The notes under the pieces are model-generated. The model saw only the letters and a list, made by a program, of their open reading frames with translations. It did not search any database and was not told where the DNA came from. Below, in pieces: positions 1 through 8,696 of a stretch of 26,009 nt of DNA; position 1 is the stretch's first letter; each line of letters begins with the position of its first letter. Made by a program: the position numbers and the translations under genes. The stretch is taken from NCBI GenBank assembly GCA_033085395.1, contig JANQBS010000416.1, forward strand, positions 1 to 26,009. The letters run 5' to 3'. This DNA is from Xanthoparmelia taractica. Taxonomy: Eukaryota > Ascomycota > Lecanoromycetes > Lecanorales > Parmeliaceae.

Positions 1-73
1 ATAATTTTTTAAAAAAAGTTGAAAAAAAGTTGAAAACGACTATGTTCAATAGATACCACACCTTTCCGACCCG
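1..73. mobile_element. right end of a TA-flanked inverted-repeat element (MITE-like), cut by the window edge
   Basis: These 73 bases match 19540-19612 with three differences. They end in CCTTTCCGACCCG followed by TA at 74-75, the same end-plus-TA arrangement seen for the complete copy at 19341-19612. This is therefore the right terminus of a second copy whose left part lies outside the window. Known biology: short inverted repeats flanked by TA are typical of Tc1/mariner-class elements, including fungal Fot1/pogo relatives and their non-autonomous derivatives. No transposase is visible here. Confidence 0.75.
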
Positions 74-75
74 TA

Positions 76-620
76 CTGAAGATCGTCTTTTAACGTCTTT
101 TATTGGTCGAGAGATCTAATAATAATATATTATTTAAAGATTTAGATAGCTAACTTAATAGCGACGATTGCGAACTCGACTATATTAGGTTAAGTAGGGA
201 CTTAGTTATTAACTTAGAACGCTATCGCTTAAGCGGCTTCGATATATTAAGTCTTAATAACGATATCGCTATCTTACGAGATATTATAATAAGTCTTAGA
301 TTAAGTGTCTTTGAAGTAGACGTAGTAGAGATATCTATCTTCGTTATATTTATTCTTGTGACTTGAAAGGACGAAGAACTCTTATTATTAATATTTAGTA
401 TACTATTCACACGTTTCTTTCTCGCTAAAAACTTCTTCGAATTAATACGCTTACGTGAAGTTATAGCGACGACGATATAGTCTATAAATGTGATGGGAGA
501 ATTCCTCTATATGCTTATACTATATCGTTAATTAAATAGCTTTAATTCTAATCTAATCAAAAAGCTAAAATAGTTACTATAACACTTATATATCGCGATT
601 TATCTTCTACTCTTCTTAGG
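76..620. other. RIP-degraded AT-rich relic with a weak decayed reading frame
   Basis: This stretch is AT-rich, poor in CpA/TpG and rich in TpA and CpG. On the plus strand, the frame starting near 106 stays mostly open for roughly 170-190 codons. Its few stops (for example a TGA after the VIFILVT-like segment near 361) could derive from Gln, Trp or Arg codons by C-to-T or G-to-A changes. This suggests an old protein-coding repeat. I do not recognise the product, and no catalytic motif is visible. Confidence 0.4.
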
Positions 621-1200
621 TGGTCGTCTAGGCAAAAAATAGCGGAGTGATTCGCCAAGGCCGAGCTCCCGCACAGGGTTTTGCAAACAAGAGTAAGCCG
701 TCATCAAATTCCAATAGGTTATGAAGCCGGTTTGACGCGAACCATCACCACGACGAACGGCTTCCTTCGTAAGAGGTGGATATCTCTACGTTGTATTAAT
801 TCAGCCACAGAGGTCTCACAAATTTTTACCTCTTCGACACTCGATCCACTTTCGAAACCTCTTTCACAACCCAGAGTCGAGGGAGAACACCGGTGTAAAC
901 TGTTGGAATTCAGTCAATAGGAGGCCGTTTACGCCGCAAGCTGACTAAGCGTCTTAGCGTAGTCTTGGCGTTTCTCTATCCCCTAGCTAGAATAGTCCGT
1001 CTCTTCTATTCAATTAAGCAATTAATTTATACTACATGAGATCACTTAATCCTTCAATTTAATATAAACACTATAGAGGGAGATAATCTAGCGATAAAAG
1101 TTGAAGAGAATACCCAGAGGACGCACCGAATTGATTTAAGGAAAAGATAAAAGATATAATAAAAGAGAAGGGAAATAGGGGTCGATTGGCTCGCAAGTCG
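621..1200. other. intergenic, no recognisable gene
   Basis: The composition is mixed, from moderately GC-rich near 630-930 to AT-rich near 1000-1180. A 79-codon open frame at 681-920 shows no domain. The 20-mer AAGCCGTCATCAAATTCCAA at 695-714 recurs exactly at 1789-1808 in the same orientation. I see no other structure. Confidence 0.4.
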
Positions 1201-1201
1201 C

Positions 1202-1510
1202 AATCGTCTATCAGTGCCCAAGAACAAGAGTAGTCAGAGCAGCAACAAATTCGCTAGAGTCTAAGAGTAGCTAGAGATCAATGTTTAAGAATCGGCTAGA
1301 GATCTAGTGCTTAAGAAGACTAGAGTATTAATTAATCGTCTGTTAGTACTTAAGAATAAGAGTGTTTAAAGTAGTAATAAATTCGTTAGAGTCTAAGAGT
1401 AGTTAGAGATTAGTACTTAAGAGTGATTAGAGATTCAGTGCCCAAGAAGATTAGAGTATAAATCGTCGCTAGAGTTCAAGAATAAGAGTGACTAAAGCAA
1501 TGTCAAACGA
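1202..1510. repeat. degenerate tandem minisatellite, about 130-bp period, with transition-type divergence
   Basis: Three units begin with AATCGTC at 1202, 1334 and 1461 (spacing 132 and 127). They share blocks such as CAAGAAYAAGAG and AAATTCGYTAGAGTCTAAGAG. Shorter sub-repeats of AGAGTNTAAGAGTAG / TAGAGATCNAGTG type lie inside the units. Units 1 and 2 differ mainly by C/T and G/A changes (cccaagaacaag versus cttaagaataag), as expected if duplicated DNA was exposed to RIP. There is no open frame of interest. Confidence 0.65.
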
Positions 1511-1980
1511 ATAGTAAGCCTGCTTTAATAATAAATAATCAATCTATGAAACGCTAAAGGTAAATATTCCAGCGGTAACCGTTAGAAGAAGCATTCGAAG
1601 GATTAAGCAGGATACAGGCAAGAGAATCATCAGGAACTACAGCTATAGTCAAGAGAGGGGTCTTCGCTACAGAGGGGTGTTCCAGCATCTACAGGTCTTC
1701 GCTATAGGTGTGTTGGAAATCAGCATCTCAGCCCTATTATGCTTGGCATGTACTAGAAGTAGCACTCCACTCTTTAGATGATTCAATCAAGCCGTCATCA
1801 AATTCCAACACATCTATTGCAGCGCAAGTGTTACTTCTTATGAGGATATTTGGAGGATTGTTTGCTGTTTGCAGGCTTTTCTGTCGCCCCGCGAGAGAGA
1901 TTGGGGGAGGTCCAACCGCAGTCGCCCTAGCACCCTAAGTAAAGTAGATAGGGGACTCCGGAGACTAAGTTAAGGTAAGT
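1511..1980. other. intergenic, small imperfect duplication, no recognisable gene
   Basis: GGTCTTCGCTAYAG followed by a GTGTT...CAGCATCT segment occurs twice, starting near 1659 and near 1694, a short imperfect tandem duplication. A 76-codon open frame at 1708-1938 has no domain. Nothing else can be supported. Confidence 0.4.
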
Positions 1981-1986
1981 GCCTTG

Positions 1987-2003
1987 GCCCGCGGATAGCG
2001 GGC
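1987..2003. repeat. short perfect hairpin GCCCGC-ggata-GCGGGC
   Basis: Two 6-nt GC-only arms are separated by 5 nt. The hairpin lies just upstream of the first TAAGGTACCTTA palindrome and could be a terminus of a small non-autonomous element. There is no matching partner terminus that I can see. Confidence 0.4.
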
Positions 2004-2008
2004 AGCCC

Positions 2009-2473
2009 TAAGGTACCTTAACAATCCTCGTAAAAAATCACCTAAGGTACTTAATGTAGGTAACGTAGGATTAACTCTTCTTGCGAGACGAACTCAGAAA
2101 AACATTCTGTGTGAGAAAGCATATGATCACGATACGTAAGGTAAGGTACTTTAGGGGACCACATGGAAAGTGGCAAAGATACGATTCAAACTTTCGGACG
2201 TTTGCGGGGCCATCCAGACAGCCTTACAACATGAAGTAAGCTTGTACATGAAGGTAACCCCAAGTTTCGAATAGCAAGCCTGCACCTATAACATAGTATT
2301 TCGTTACTTCAGGATGCTTTGCTTTACCAAAGAAGGTAATCTCTGCGAGGAGCCGAGAAACTTTTGAGTAATCATTTCTGACATGCATACGGGTATAATT
2401 AACGAGGGCTGAAAAGGGGGCTGGCAATAGATGTACAGGAGGGTGGGGTGATGGACTTGCTTAAGGTACCTTA
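2009..2473. repeat. cluster of TAAGGTACCTTA palindromes
   Basis: The 12-bp perfect palindrome TAAGGTACCTTA occurs at 2009-2020 and 2462-2473. Shortened or altered versions are TAAGGTACTTA at 2043-2053 and TAAGGTACTTTA at 2142-2153. Four copies in 465 bp is far above chance. The two perfect copies bracket the segment, so it could be a small mobile unit or a cluster of protein-binding sites. The 67-codon minus-strand open frame at 2224-2427 inside it has no recognisable domain. Confidence 0.55.
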
Positions 2474-2646
2474 GTGCAATCTAGTGGTGCGGGAAGGTTC
2501 CCGATCACAATTCTTGCGTCTAAACCCTGCAGTAGCAGATGCACAGAGCGGAAAATGCTACGAGAGATCAAACTACAAGACTCGAGCTTACACGGGCGTG
2601 GAGATTTTTTCGACTATCACACCGATTGATCACTCGACTGGCATGA

Positions 2647-3881
2647 GGCTGTGATGGAAGCAATAGAGCTCTTGCCGCGTTCTTTCGAAAACTGACGCCT
2701 ATACAATCTGCTTATACTATCAAGGCAACAAAGCTGCGAGCCTCATGTGACGGCTGTCACTTCGCAAAGATCAAATGTATCAAGACGGAACAAGACTGCC
2801 AGCGTTGCCGTGCTTCGGGAGAGAAGTGTTCGTACAGTCCAGCGCTACCGAGAGTAATTCATAAAAAGCGAACGCGAAAGCCACCATCAACTGCATCGAT
2901 ATCAATGGACGAATCTGATGGCAGGCATCCGTCGTTGGGGAATGCGACGAGCCATGCGACTTCTTCTGTAACGCAGTCATTATCTCCCAAGCCTCTCAAC
3001 GCCAACGAGTCGGTAGAGGCGTTGAATGGAGACGCCTCAGCAAAGACCATCCTCCAAGACTTCAGCTTGACATCTAATGGACCGAGCGGGCTCTACTGGC
3101 CATATCTATCGGAAGGCTCGTTGATGGGAAATTACGAATCCGCCTCTGATCTTCTCGCAATTGATCTTTGGGGTCACGCAGGGACGCCACCTGGCCTGAC
3201 CAACACCATGACACCGTCCTCTCCTGTGAACACCACATCTTCGGAGCATCAATGAACCGTCCACTAGACTCTTCTCCTAAGCAGAGTGGGCAAGCCGAAG
3301 GAACCGGCGGTCCCGATCCTGAAACGTTCACTATCTTAGACTTCCAGCCGACCGCCAACTACCAATCCTGCAAATGTTTCGTTGGCCTTCTGACTGCCAT
3401 GCAACGGATCAGCGAGCACGCAAACACCTCTGATCCTGCCCTAGACAGTGTTCTAGGTGCCAACCGTGCTGCTGCTAAACATTGCATTGCGAGTTTACAT
3501 TGCGCGTATGGGAGTGAGTCTACGGACAATGTGAGCTGCACTGCGGTTGCGTGTGGACTTCTCGAACACATTCTATCCTCATATCAAGCTGCGTTGGATA
3601 GCTTTTGTGCTGATCTGGAGCGGGACAAGATGGAGAATCAGGGCGTGGATGAAGTGGATGAGGAGATAAACGTCCCTTCTGGTCTACAAATACGGCTCGG
3701 TGCGTTCACGGTAGGAAAAGGAGAGCAGGTGCTTTGTGCCAAAGAAATTGTTGCGAGAGAAATCGAAAAGTTACGATTGGCTGTGGAAGGTTGTATCAAG
3801 GAAGGTGAGAATATCAGAAGCGTTCTACTGGCGCATTTGACACAACGATGTGCCAATCTGGTTGACCAAGTTACGAGCTAG
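2647..3881 (+). CDS. AflR-type Zn2Cys6 transcription factor; start codon unresolved, one probable intron
   Basis: This is a likely pathway-specific nuclear activator of a secondary-metabolite cluster. A perfect fungal Zn2Cys6 cluster (C-x2-C-x6-C-x6-C-x2-C-x6-C) starts with the Cys codon at 2746, preceded by KLRAS and followed by a basic KKRTRK stretch. A Ser/Thr/Pro-rich linker follows. The C-terminal part, with LQIRLGAF near 3680 and a charged helical end, resembles the AflR regulatory domain (PF08493). The two halves lie in different frames. An intron from GT at 3226 to AG at 3281 (56 nt) or 3284 (59 nt), phase 0, joins them, so a frameshift need not be assumed. No ATG lies in frame between the upstream stop at 2644-2646 and the first Cys. 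ATG 2654 is in another frame, so a one-base loss near 2690 or an unseen upstream exon is possible. The gene converges on the membrane-protein gene. Confidence 0.75.
3226..3284 (+). other. probable intron in the AflR-like gene
   Basis: Donor GTGAAC at a codon boundary and acceptor at AAG (3281) or CAG (3284) both bring the DNA-binding half (frame of 2746) into the frame of the C-terminal half. No strong branch site is visible, so a genuine frameshift remains possible. Confidence 0.55.
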
Positions 3882-4082
3882 ATGTATTCTAGCATATGTA
3901 TCGAGTCTAGCGCATCACTAATTTGAGTGATGCTATCGCGAAATGGTCGAGAAAAATTACAGTTTCACGAGAGTGGCCGAGATTCAAACTAGATCAAAGA
4001 AGCATACTGTCAAGCCAACCCCCAGGCCAAAGTTTTGCAATTTTGATAATCCAGGACCTCCTAACACTTGACTGGCTTTGCT
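3882..4082. terminator. convergent 3' region with a hairpin
   Basis: This is the gap between the stop codons of the AflR-like gene (+) and the rhodopsin-domain gene (-). GCATCACT at 3912-3919 and AGTGATGC at 3926-3933 form a perfect 8-bp stem with a 6-nt loop about 30 nt past the regulator stop. Its role in 3' end formation is only inferred. Confidence 0.3.
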
Positions 4083-5331
4083 TCACACCGTGGCATGGTA
4101 CTGTACCAATTCACTACGAGTACTCATATCGTTCATGTCTATACTCTTCTCACCCTGCCTTTTTGCCGCAAGTCTCAAATCCGAGTCATCGAACGAAGGC
4201 AAGACCGGCGGGTCCGGCGGCATGCGTTTGAAGCTGAAAAGATTCGTTCTAAACGTAGCGGGAGAGAATGACGAAGCAAGTTTCGACAATGCTGAACGCA
4301 TTAACGCCACAAACCTCTCTGGTAGCATGTGACGGAGGACGGGACGAGACACTATCAAGGAAACGACGATGACACCGAGATCAGCCTCAACAATGCTCCA
4401 ACAAGCAGCGGCCGCTACATCATCTTGGATTATATTAGAACATTGAGGAGTATTCAACTCCAGCTGAATGAGGACTTACAAGGTATATCGTTTGCGGGAT
4501 ACCACACCGTGGAGAATCGTACGCAGCTAGCAACACAGGTTCTGGCCATCTCATAGATAGCGAGCGCTGAAGGTGGCAAGAAGACACAAGGCTTACACGC
4601 CACCGAGTAGGAACAAACACGCCAAGCCGACCTTTTCGGCACGAGGCATATGAAGCTTACGAACCATAGGCATAGGTGCAATTAGGACGGCGAAGTCGGT
4701 CAAAACCCAGGGGATAGGCTCAGCAATCTGGACGTGTAGCTGATTACCGCAGTGGCCGGGTATTGAAGGGTTCCATATAGATCGCACGGGAAGACAGTCT
4801 AAAGCAGTGACTACATAGTATACAAGCAGTGTACCATGCTAAGACTATCGCTGCAAGGACCCATGCTGTGATCCGAAAAGGGCGAACGGCAAAAATGCGA
4901 TACAGAAGCAAAATCAAGGACAGTTTGGCAAAGGCCAAGGCAGTCGTTTGCGTAAAGCCGCTCGCAAAGAAGATCTGTTGTTAAGAAGTTAGTCACAGAA
5001 TCTTCTAGAGCTCGAAGGACCGACCTTCTCAAAATTGATCAATTGCGTATCCGTCAGACTCTTTGCGTGATGTCCCATACCGGCTGCATGGGTGGCTTTG
5101 CAGTGGATTCAGTGAACGTGCTCGAGAGCAAGAGTCATAACTGACGGATACTGGACCTGAACAAGTACCTACCGATAGCGTACATAATAGTCTCGAGACT
5201 GGCGGCAGCCTAAAGCTATCAGTCTAGAACTAGTAGTGCAATCTTATGAGGTAGACTGACCAGAGCAATCGTGAGCAGTAAATCGTCAACTCCATATTTT
5301 TGATGTCTCAGTCGAATAGAGACCACCCTTA
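4083..5331 (-). pseudogene. fungal rhodopsin-domain integral membrane protein, 5'-truncated and frameshifted
   Basis: The exons, read on the minus strand, give a multi-pass membrane protein of the fungal rhodopsin-domain family (PF20684-like). They run 5331-5261, 5209-5173, 5095-5025, 4974-4597, 4541-4480 and 4423-4083. The four resolved inner introns have consensus signals: GTCAGT...TTTAG, GTAGGT...AAAG, GTCGGT with CTAAC and ACAG, GTAAGT...CCAAG. A fifth, at 4542-4596, is GTAAGC...CCAG. Family landmarks are visible: GVDDLLL in the first loop, KLSLILLLYRIF, CLPVRSIWNP with a following GHC, WVLTDFAVLIAPMPM, an SCVRF segment, and a C-terminal cytosolic tail ending at the stop at 4083. Near 4820 a one-base shift separates TACILC from CLPVRSIW. 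The N-terminal extracellular part and first helix are missing, because homology stops exactly where the piggyBac inverted repeat begins at 5332. The function of this family is mostly unknown; members are common around fungal metabolite clusters. Confidence 0.75.
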
Positions 5332-5363
5332 TTATCCCATCCGCTGGCGCCTGGGGGGTAAAA
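5332..5363 (+). repeat. left terminal inverted repeat of the piggyBac element
   Basis: TTATCCCATCCGCTGGC is followed by GCCT, six G and TAAAA. The first 17 bases are identical to the reverse complement of 7352-7368. The inner G-run plus TAAAA also matches the right end, with a 4-nt length difference. Confidence 0.8.
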
Positions 5364-5781
5364 TGTCTTGGCACCCACCACCAAATTCCTACACACTGGG
5401 AATAGCTTCCAAATGTTCTTTCCAACATCTCATATGATTACATATGACTATTCCACATAGCGCACAGCCAAATAAGCCTCTTGGGGTCTGCTTGGGCCGT
5501 TTTCTTTGACCCGGATCGAGTGTTCTAACGATGTTGACTGATAATTCCATCAATGGTTTTCTGCTCTGGACAATTTTCTCTACTTTTCGCCCTGCATTTA
5601 AGCAAACTACGCATCGTTTGGCTTTATTTCCTATACGTTCTAGTCTTTCATGATCGCGCGCAGCTGCGGGGTGTACTCGTGATGATAGAGAAGTCTTGAT
5701 AGAGCAGGGCCTTTCGAAGAGTCGCTCCGAATTCTCAAATAATTGACTGGCAAGTCTGACTCGGAATCCCCGTTGAGTGTA

Positions 5782-7260
5782 CTAATTTCTAGGCTGATTC
5801 TTTGACTGTTTAGACACACAATGATGGAGAAGATAGCTGTTCACGATAGTGCTATCCAATAGAAAATGCCAGAGTAATTTCCAACTCTTGACGTGTACCC
5901 GTTGTGTGTTGTAATAACACCGCAATTGGTCAGCACAATCTACCCCGTTTATGTAATAATTGTACATATTGATGAACTCAGGGATATCAAGCTCTTTTGT
6001 CGTTATTTCTCCAAATATAGTACGAGAAGTGCGTGCATTTGTAGCTATTTTTACTGGCCTGCGGCGGAGACGTCTCACTATTTTTCGACTATTCGAAACA
6101 GTACTCATAAATAGAACAACATTCTGATCTTTTCAGGCGAATTCCATTACTCTCTTATCACTTGATAGCCTCTCAAAGAGCTTTCCTCACTTAAGAACAG
6201 CATTTCACTTGATTCTCAGGTCTGCAAGTCTCGGATCAAGGCCTCGATTAGGCTCTTGTTGCTCCCGTTGGGCCTTGATACCCTCGGTGGCCTTCAGTTC
6301 TTCACGAGTTGTTTTTGTAGTTCGTACAGTTCCAGTAGCCTCAAATCCTTCATTATCAAGCTGTGCTAGCAATCGGGCTGACGTGAATAAGTTGTCTAGC
6401 CAAACAATATGAGAATGATCTCGAGCAATGCCATTTTGGGTCAACAAGTTCAGAATCACGGCTTGGGTTTGATTGAATCCCTTCCACTTCGTCCAATAAT
6501 CGTCAAGATCTTGAGGTCCGTCACCCTTATTCTGACCCTTAGCATGATACATCCAGTCAAGAATATAGCCCTTATTTGCTAGGACCCAAATCTTGAAGCC
6601 TTCCGGAGTAGGCTTGCTAGGAATGTTAACAATTTCTTTAGCCCGGCCTATAAATCTCTGAATTGTCTCATCCACAGTCAGGTGAGTGCCCGTCTTCCAG
6701 TACTTCTTAAAGGCCTATCTAAGCGTATCACTTAGTGGTTCGAGTTTCGCAAACGGACTTCCTTGATGGCCTGATTGAGAGATATGAAAGAATCGATCTA
6801 TTTGTTGCCATCTTTTTAGGCCAATGTGCTTTGAAACCTATTCATGAATAGGTCCTTTAAGAGGATTAGAATTCCAGAACTCTGGGATACTTGACTCTAT
6901 GTGTAGGCCCATCCAAATATTCGCTCTCAGATAGGCTCGAAATTCTTTGACTGTGGTTGGGAACCAAGTACGTGTCTCAGGGCTTTCAGGCCCAGGATTT
7001 AGAAAAGCGTACTCATTGGTGTGACATACGAGCTTCTCAATCATCTTATCATTGAAGAATAGATTGAATATCGCATATGGATTATCTGGAATAAGGGTGT
7101 CTGGCAATTGACTCTCTCCATTAGTCCATGGCTGCTTGATCTTTACTGGTGTATACTTGGGTAGTGGCCAGGGTCTTGGGGGAGGTCCTTTTGGGGTCTG
7201 GGAAGGCTTAGGATCCTTCTTCACGTGATCTAGATCATTGGACGTCTTATTACGAGGCAT
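5782..7260 (-). pseudogene. piggyBac-like transposase (DDE_Tnp_1_7), five in-frame stops
   Basis: One uninterrupted frame of 493 codons runs from ATG 7260 to the stop at 5782, with internal stops only and no frameshift. An early Pro/Lys-rich segment is followed by the core. The catalytic acidic residues of the family are present: DET (Asp near 6672), LDN near 6391-6399, and GVDCADQ near 5929-5940. Stops lie after GPIHE (TAG, 6838-6840), before AFKKYW (TAG, near 6715), and as three TGA codons between LRIK and KDQNVV (about 6116-6207), the last where the family has FAWKD. All five fit transitions: two CAG to TAG, three TGG to TGA. Other Trp codons are TGG. No Cys-rich C-terminal finger is seen. 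Cut-and-paste integration was its ancestral role in the nucleus. Confidence 0.85.
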
Positions 7261-7340
7261 GGTGTTGGTTTATGTGAGTTTATTGGATGTTGGACGCGTT
7301 GATGGTTGCGGGACGGAGAGCGTAGGGCTGAACCCCTGAC

Positions 7341-7368
7341 TTTTACCCCCTGCCAGCGGATGGGATAA
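7341..7368 (-). repeat. right terminal inverted repeat of the piggyBac element
   Basis: Read on the minus strand this begins TTATCCCATCCGCTGGC, identical to the left end, followed by A, five G and TAAAA. It ends about 20-60 bp before sequence with polyketide synthase homology begins. Confidence 0.8.
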
Positions 7369-7389
7369 ACGAGGCTAACATTATTGTCT

Positions 7390-8560
7390 GGAAAATCGCC
7401 GCGACAGCAATAATCTGAGTATCATGATTGGCCGAGAGATCGATTGGGTCAGGTACGACTTTGGAGCCCATCTCAGGATCGAAGACCGGCTGTTTTGTTG
7501 GAAACTTCAACTATGATCATCAACTCATGCAGTACCGCGATGCTGAGTACCCCGAGCCTTACGGGATATCAGGAGGCGGCCTTGCCATATTGAGCAACCG
7601 CATCAATTATGTATTCAACCTCAAGGGGCCAAGTATGACACTTGATACAGCATGTTCGAGCTCTATGTATGCATTACATCTGGCTTGCTCTGCAGTCCAT
7701 GCTGGGGACTGTTCAAGTGCCATCGTCGCAGGCTCGAATTTGATTCTAACCCCAGAATGTCAAATTTTCTCTTCAGTGTTAGGGGCAGTATCCCCAAGCT
7801 CGCGATGTCACACCTTCGATGCAGCAGCAGACGGTTATGCACGTGCAGACGGCGTGGGAGCCTTGTACATCAAAAAACTGGAAGATGCAATCGTCGATGG
7901 AGATCCTATCAGAGCAGTGATCCGAAGCACAGCCATCAACGCGTAGGATACCAAGCTTTTCCCTCCATCTTCACACACTGACTCGTGAAATTGTCGTAGC
8001 AATGGAAAGACAGGTGGAATTACCCGGCCTAGCTCTTTTGGTCAGGAGAGCGTGATCAGACAAGCTTATAGTCGTGCTTCTCTTGCCTTCTCCACAGCTA
8101 GCTATTTTGAATGTCACGGGACAGGGACGCCGGTTGGTGATCCTCTTGAAGTGGTTGCAATTGGCAATCTATTTAGCGAAGAAAGATCGGTCGACGACCC
8201 CTTGCTGATAGGATCAGTAAGCCAGTCATCCCCTCTGGGCTGCCTTAGCTTACTAATTCTTAGGTCAAAACTAATCTGGGTCACAGTGGACCTGTGAGCG
8301 GAATTGCTGGGATCATGAAAGTTGTCCTTGCTCTAGAGAACGATCTCATACCACCCAGCATAGGTATCGTCAACATTAATCCCGAAAGTAAGATTTTCAA
8401 CCCTAACCTGCTCGAGCAAAGCCCTGATGTTAACCTGTTGTCTGCGTTAGTTGATCTCAGAAACGGTTCCTTAAAAAATTGTCATGAAGAACACTCACTG
8501 GCCTGACAAAGCCTCGCGCATTGCAAGCGTCAATTCATTTGGCTAGGGCGGTTCTAATGC
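7390..8560 (+). other. PKS ketosynthase domain (N-terminal part missing), four exons
   Basis: The active-site motif DTACSSS has its Cys codon at 7653-7655. Both catalytic His motifs are present: ECHGTGTPVGDP near 8110 and NLGHSGP near 8275. Introns are 7943-7999 (GTAGGA, CACTGAC, CGTAG), 8217-8263 (GTAAGC, TTACTAAT, TTAG) and 8388-8460 (GTAAGA, ACAG-like CTCAG). The last explains the apparent frame change here. TAA at 8472-8474 fits a CAA-to-TAA change. TAG at 8544-8546 replaces the Tyr of the conserved SFGYGG and needs a transversion. Sequence 7390-7430 may hold decayed remnants of the DPQQR region. Confidence 0.85.
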
Positions 8561-8696
8561 CCATGTCATTCTGGAATCTACCGGATCATTCTTCGCCAAT
8601 AATATCCATACTCGAACTCACGAGTCCAGATACTTCATTCAGAACACTCTTGCAAGAACGATGAAAGGCTCGGCCCACGCTCTTGATCTCAGCCCC

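Larger units (their letters stand above)
5332..7368. mobile_element. piggyBac-family DNA transposon, about 2.04 kb, inactivated
   Basis: The element is bounded by inverted repeats at 5332-5363 and 7341-7368 and contains one transposase gene on the minus strand. About 420 bp of noncoding sequence lie between the left repeat and the transposase stop, and 80 bp between the transposase start and the right repeat. piggyBac elements normally duplicate TTAA. The flanks here are ATTA on the left and TAAA on the right when the repeat is taken from TCCC, so an intact TTAA pair is not visible. This fits either mutation or a deletion on insertion. The neighbouring genes on both sides lack their 5' ends at these borders. 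Confidence 0.8.

Noticed and set aside
2224..2427. 67-codon minus-strand open frame as a small gene
   Set aside because: There is no domain, no splice partners and no supporting context; it lies between repeat palindromes.
3168..3260. Frameshift splitting the AflR-like gene into two genes
   Set aside because: A phase-0 intron from 3226 to 3281 or 3284 connects both halves, and together they match one family architecture.
6116..6207. Three TGA codons at Trp positions in the piggyBac transposase as evidence for an altered genetic code
   Set aside because: Other Trp codons in the same gene are TGG, TGA is not needed elsewhere in the nuclear genes, and TAG stops also occur; ordinary decay is simpler.
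5328..7372. TTAA target duplication of the piggyBac element
   Set aside because: The flanks read ATTA and TAAA at best; I cannot support an intact TTAA on either side.
8388..8480. Apparent frameshift in the ketosynthase at the A-run near 8473
   Set aside because: An intron 8388-8460 with donor GTAAGA restores the frame up to KIVMKNTHWP; only a TAA at 8472 remains as a lesion.
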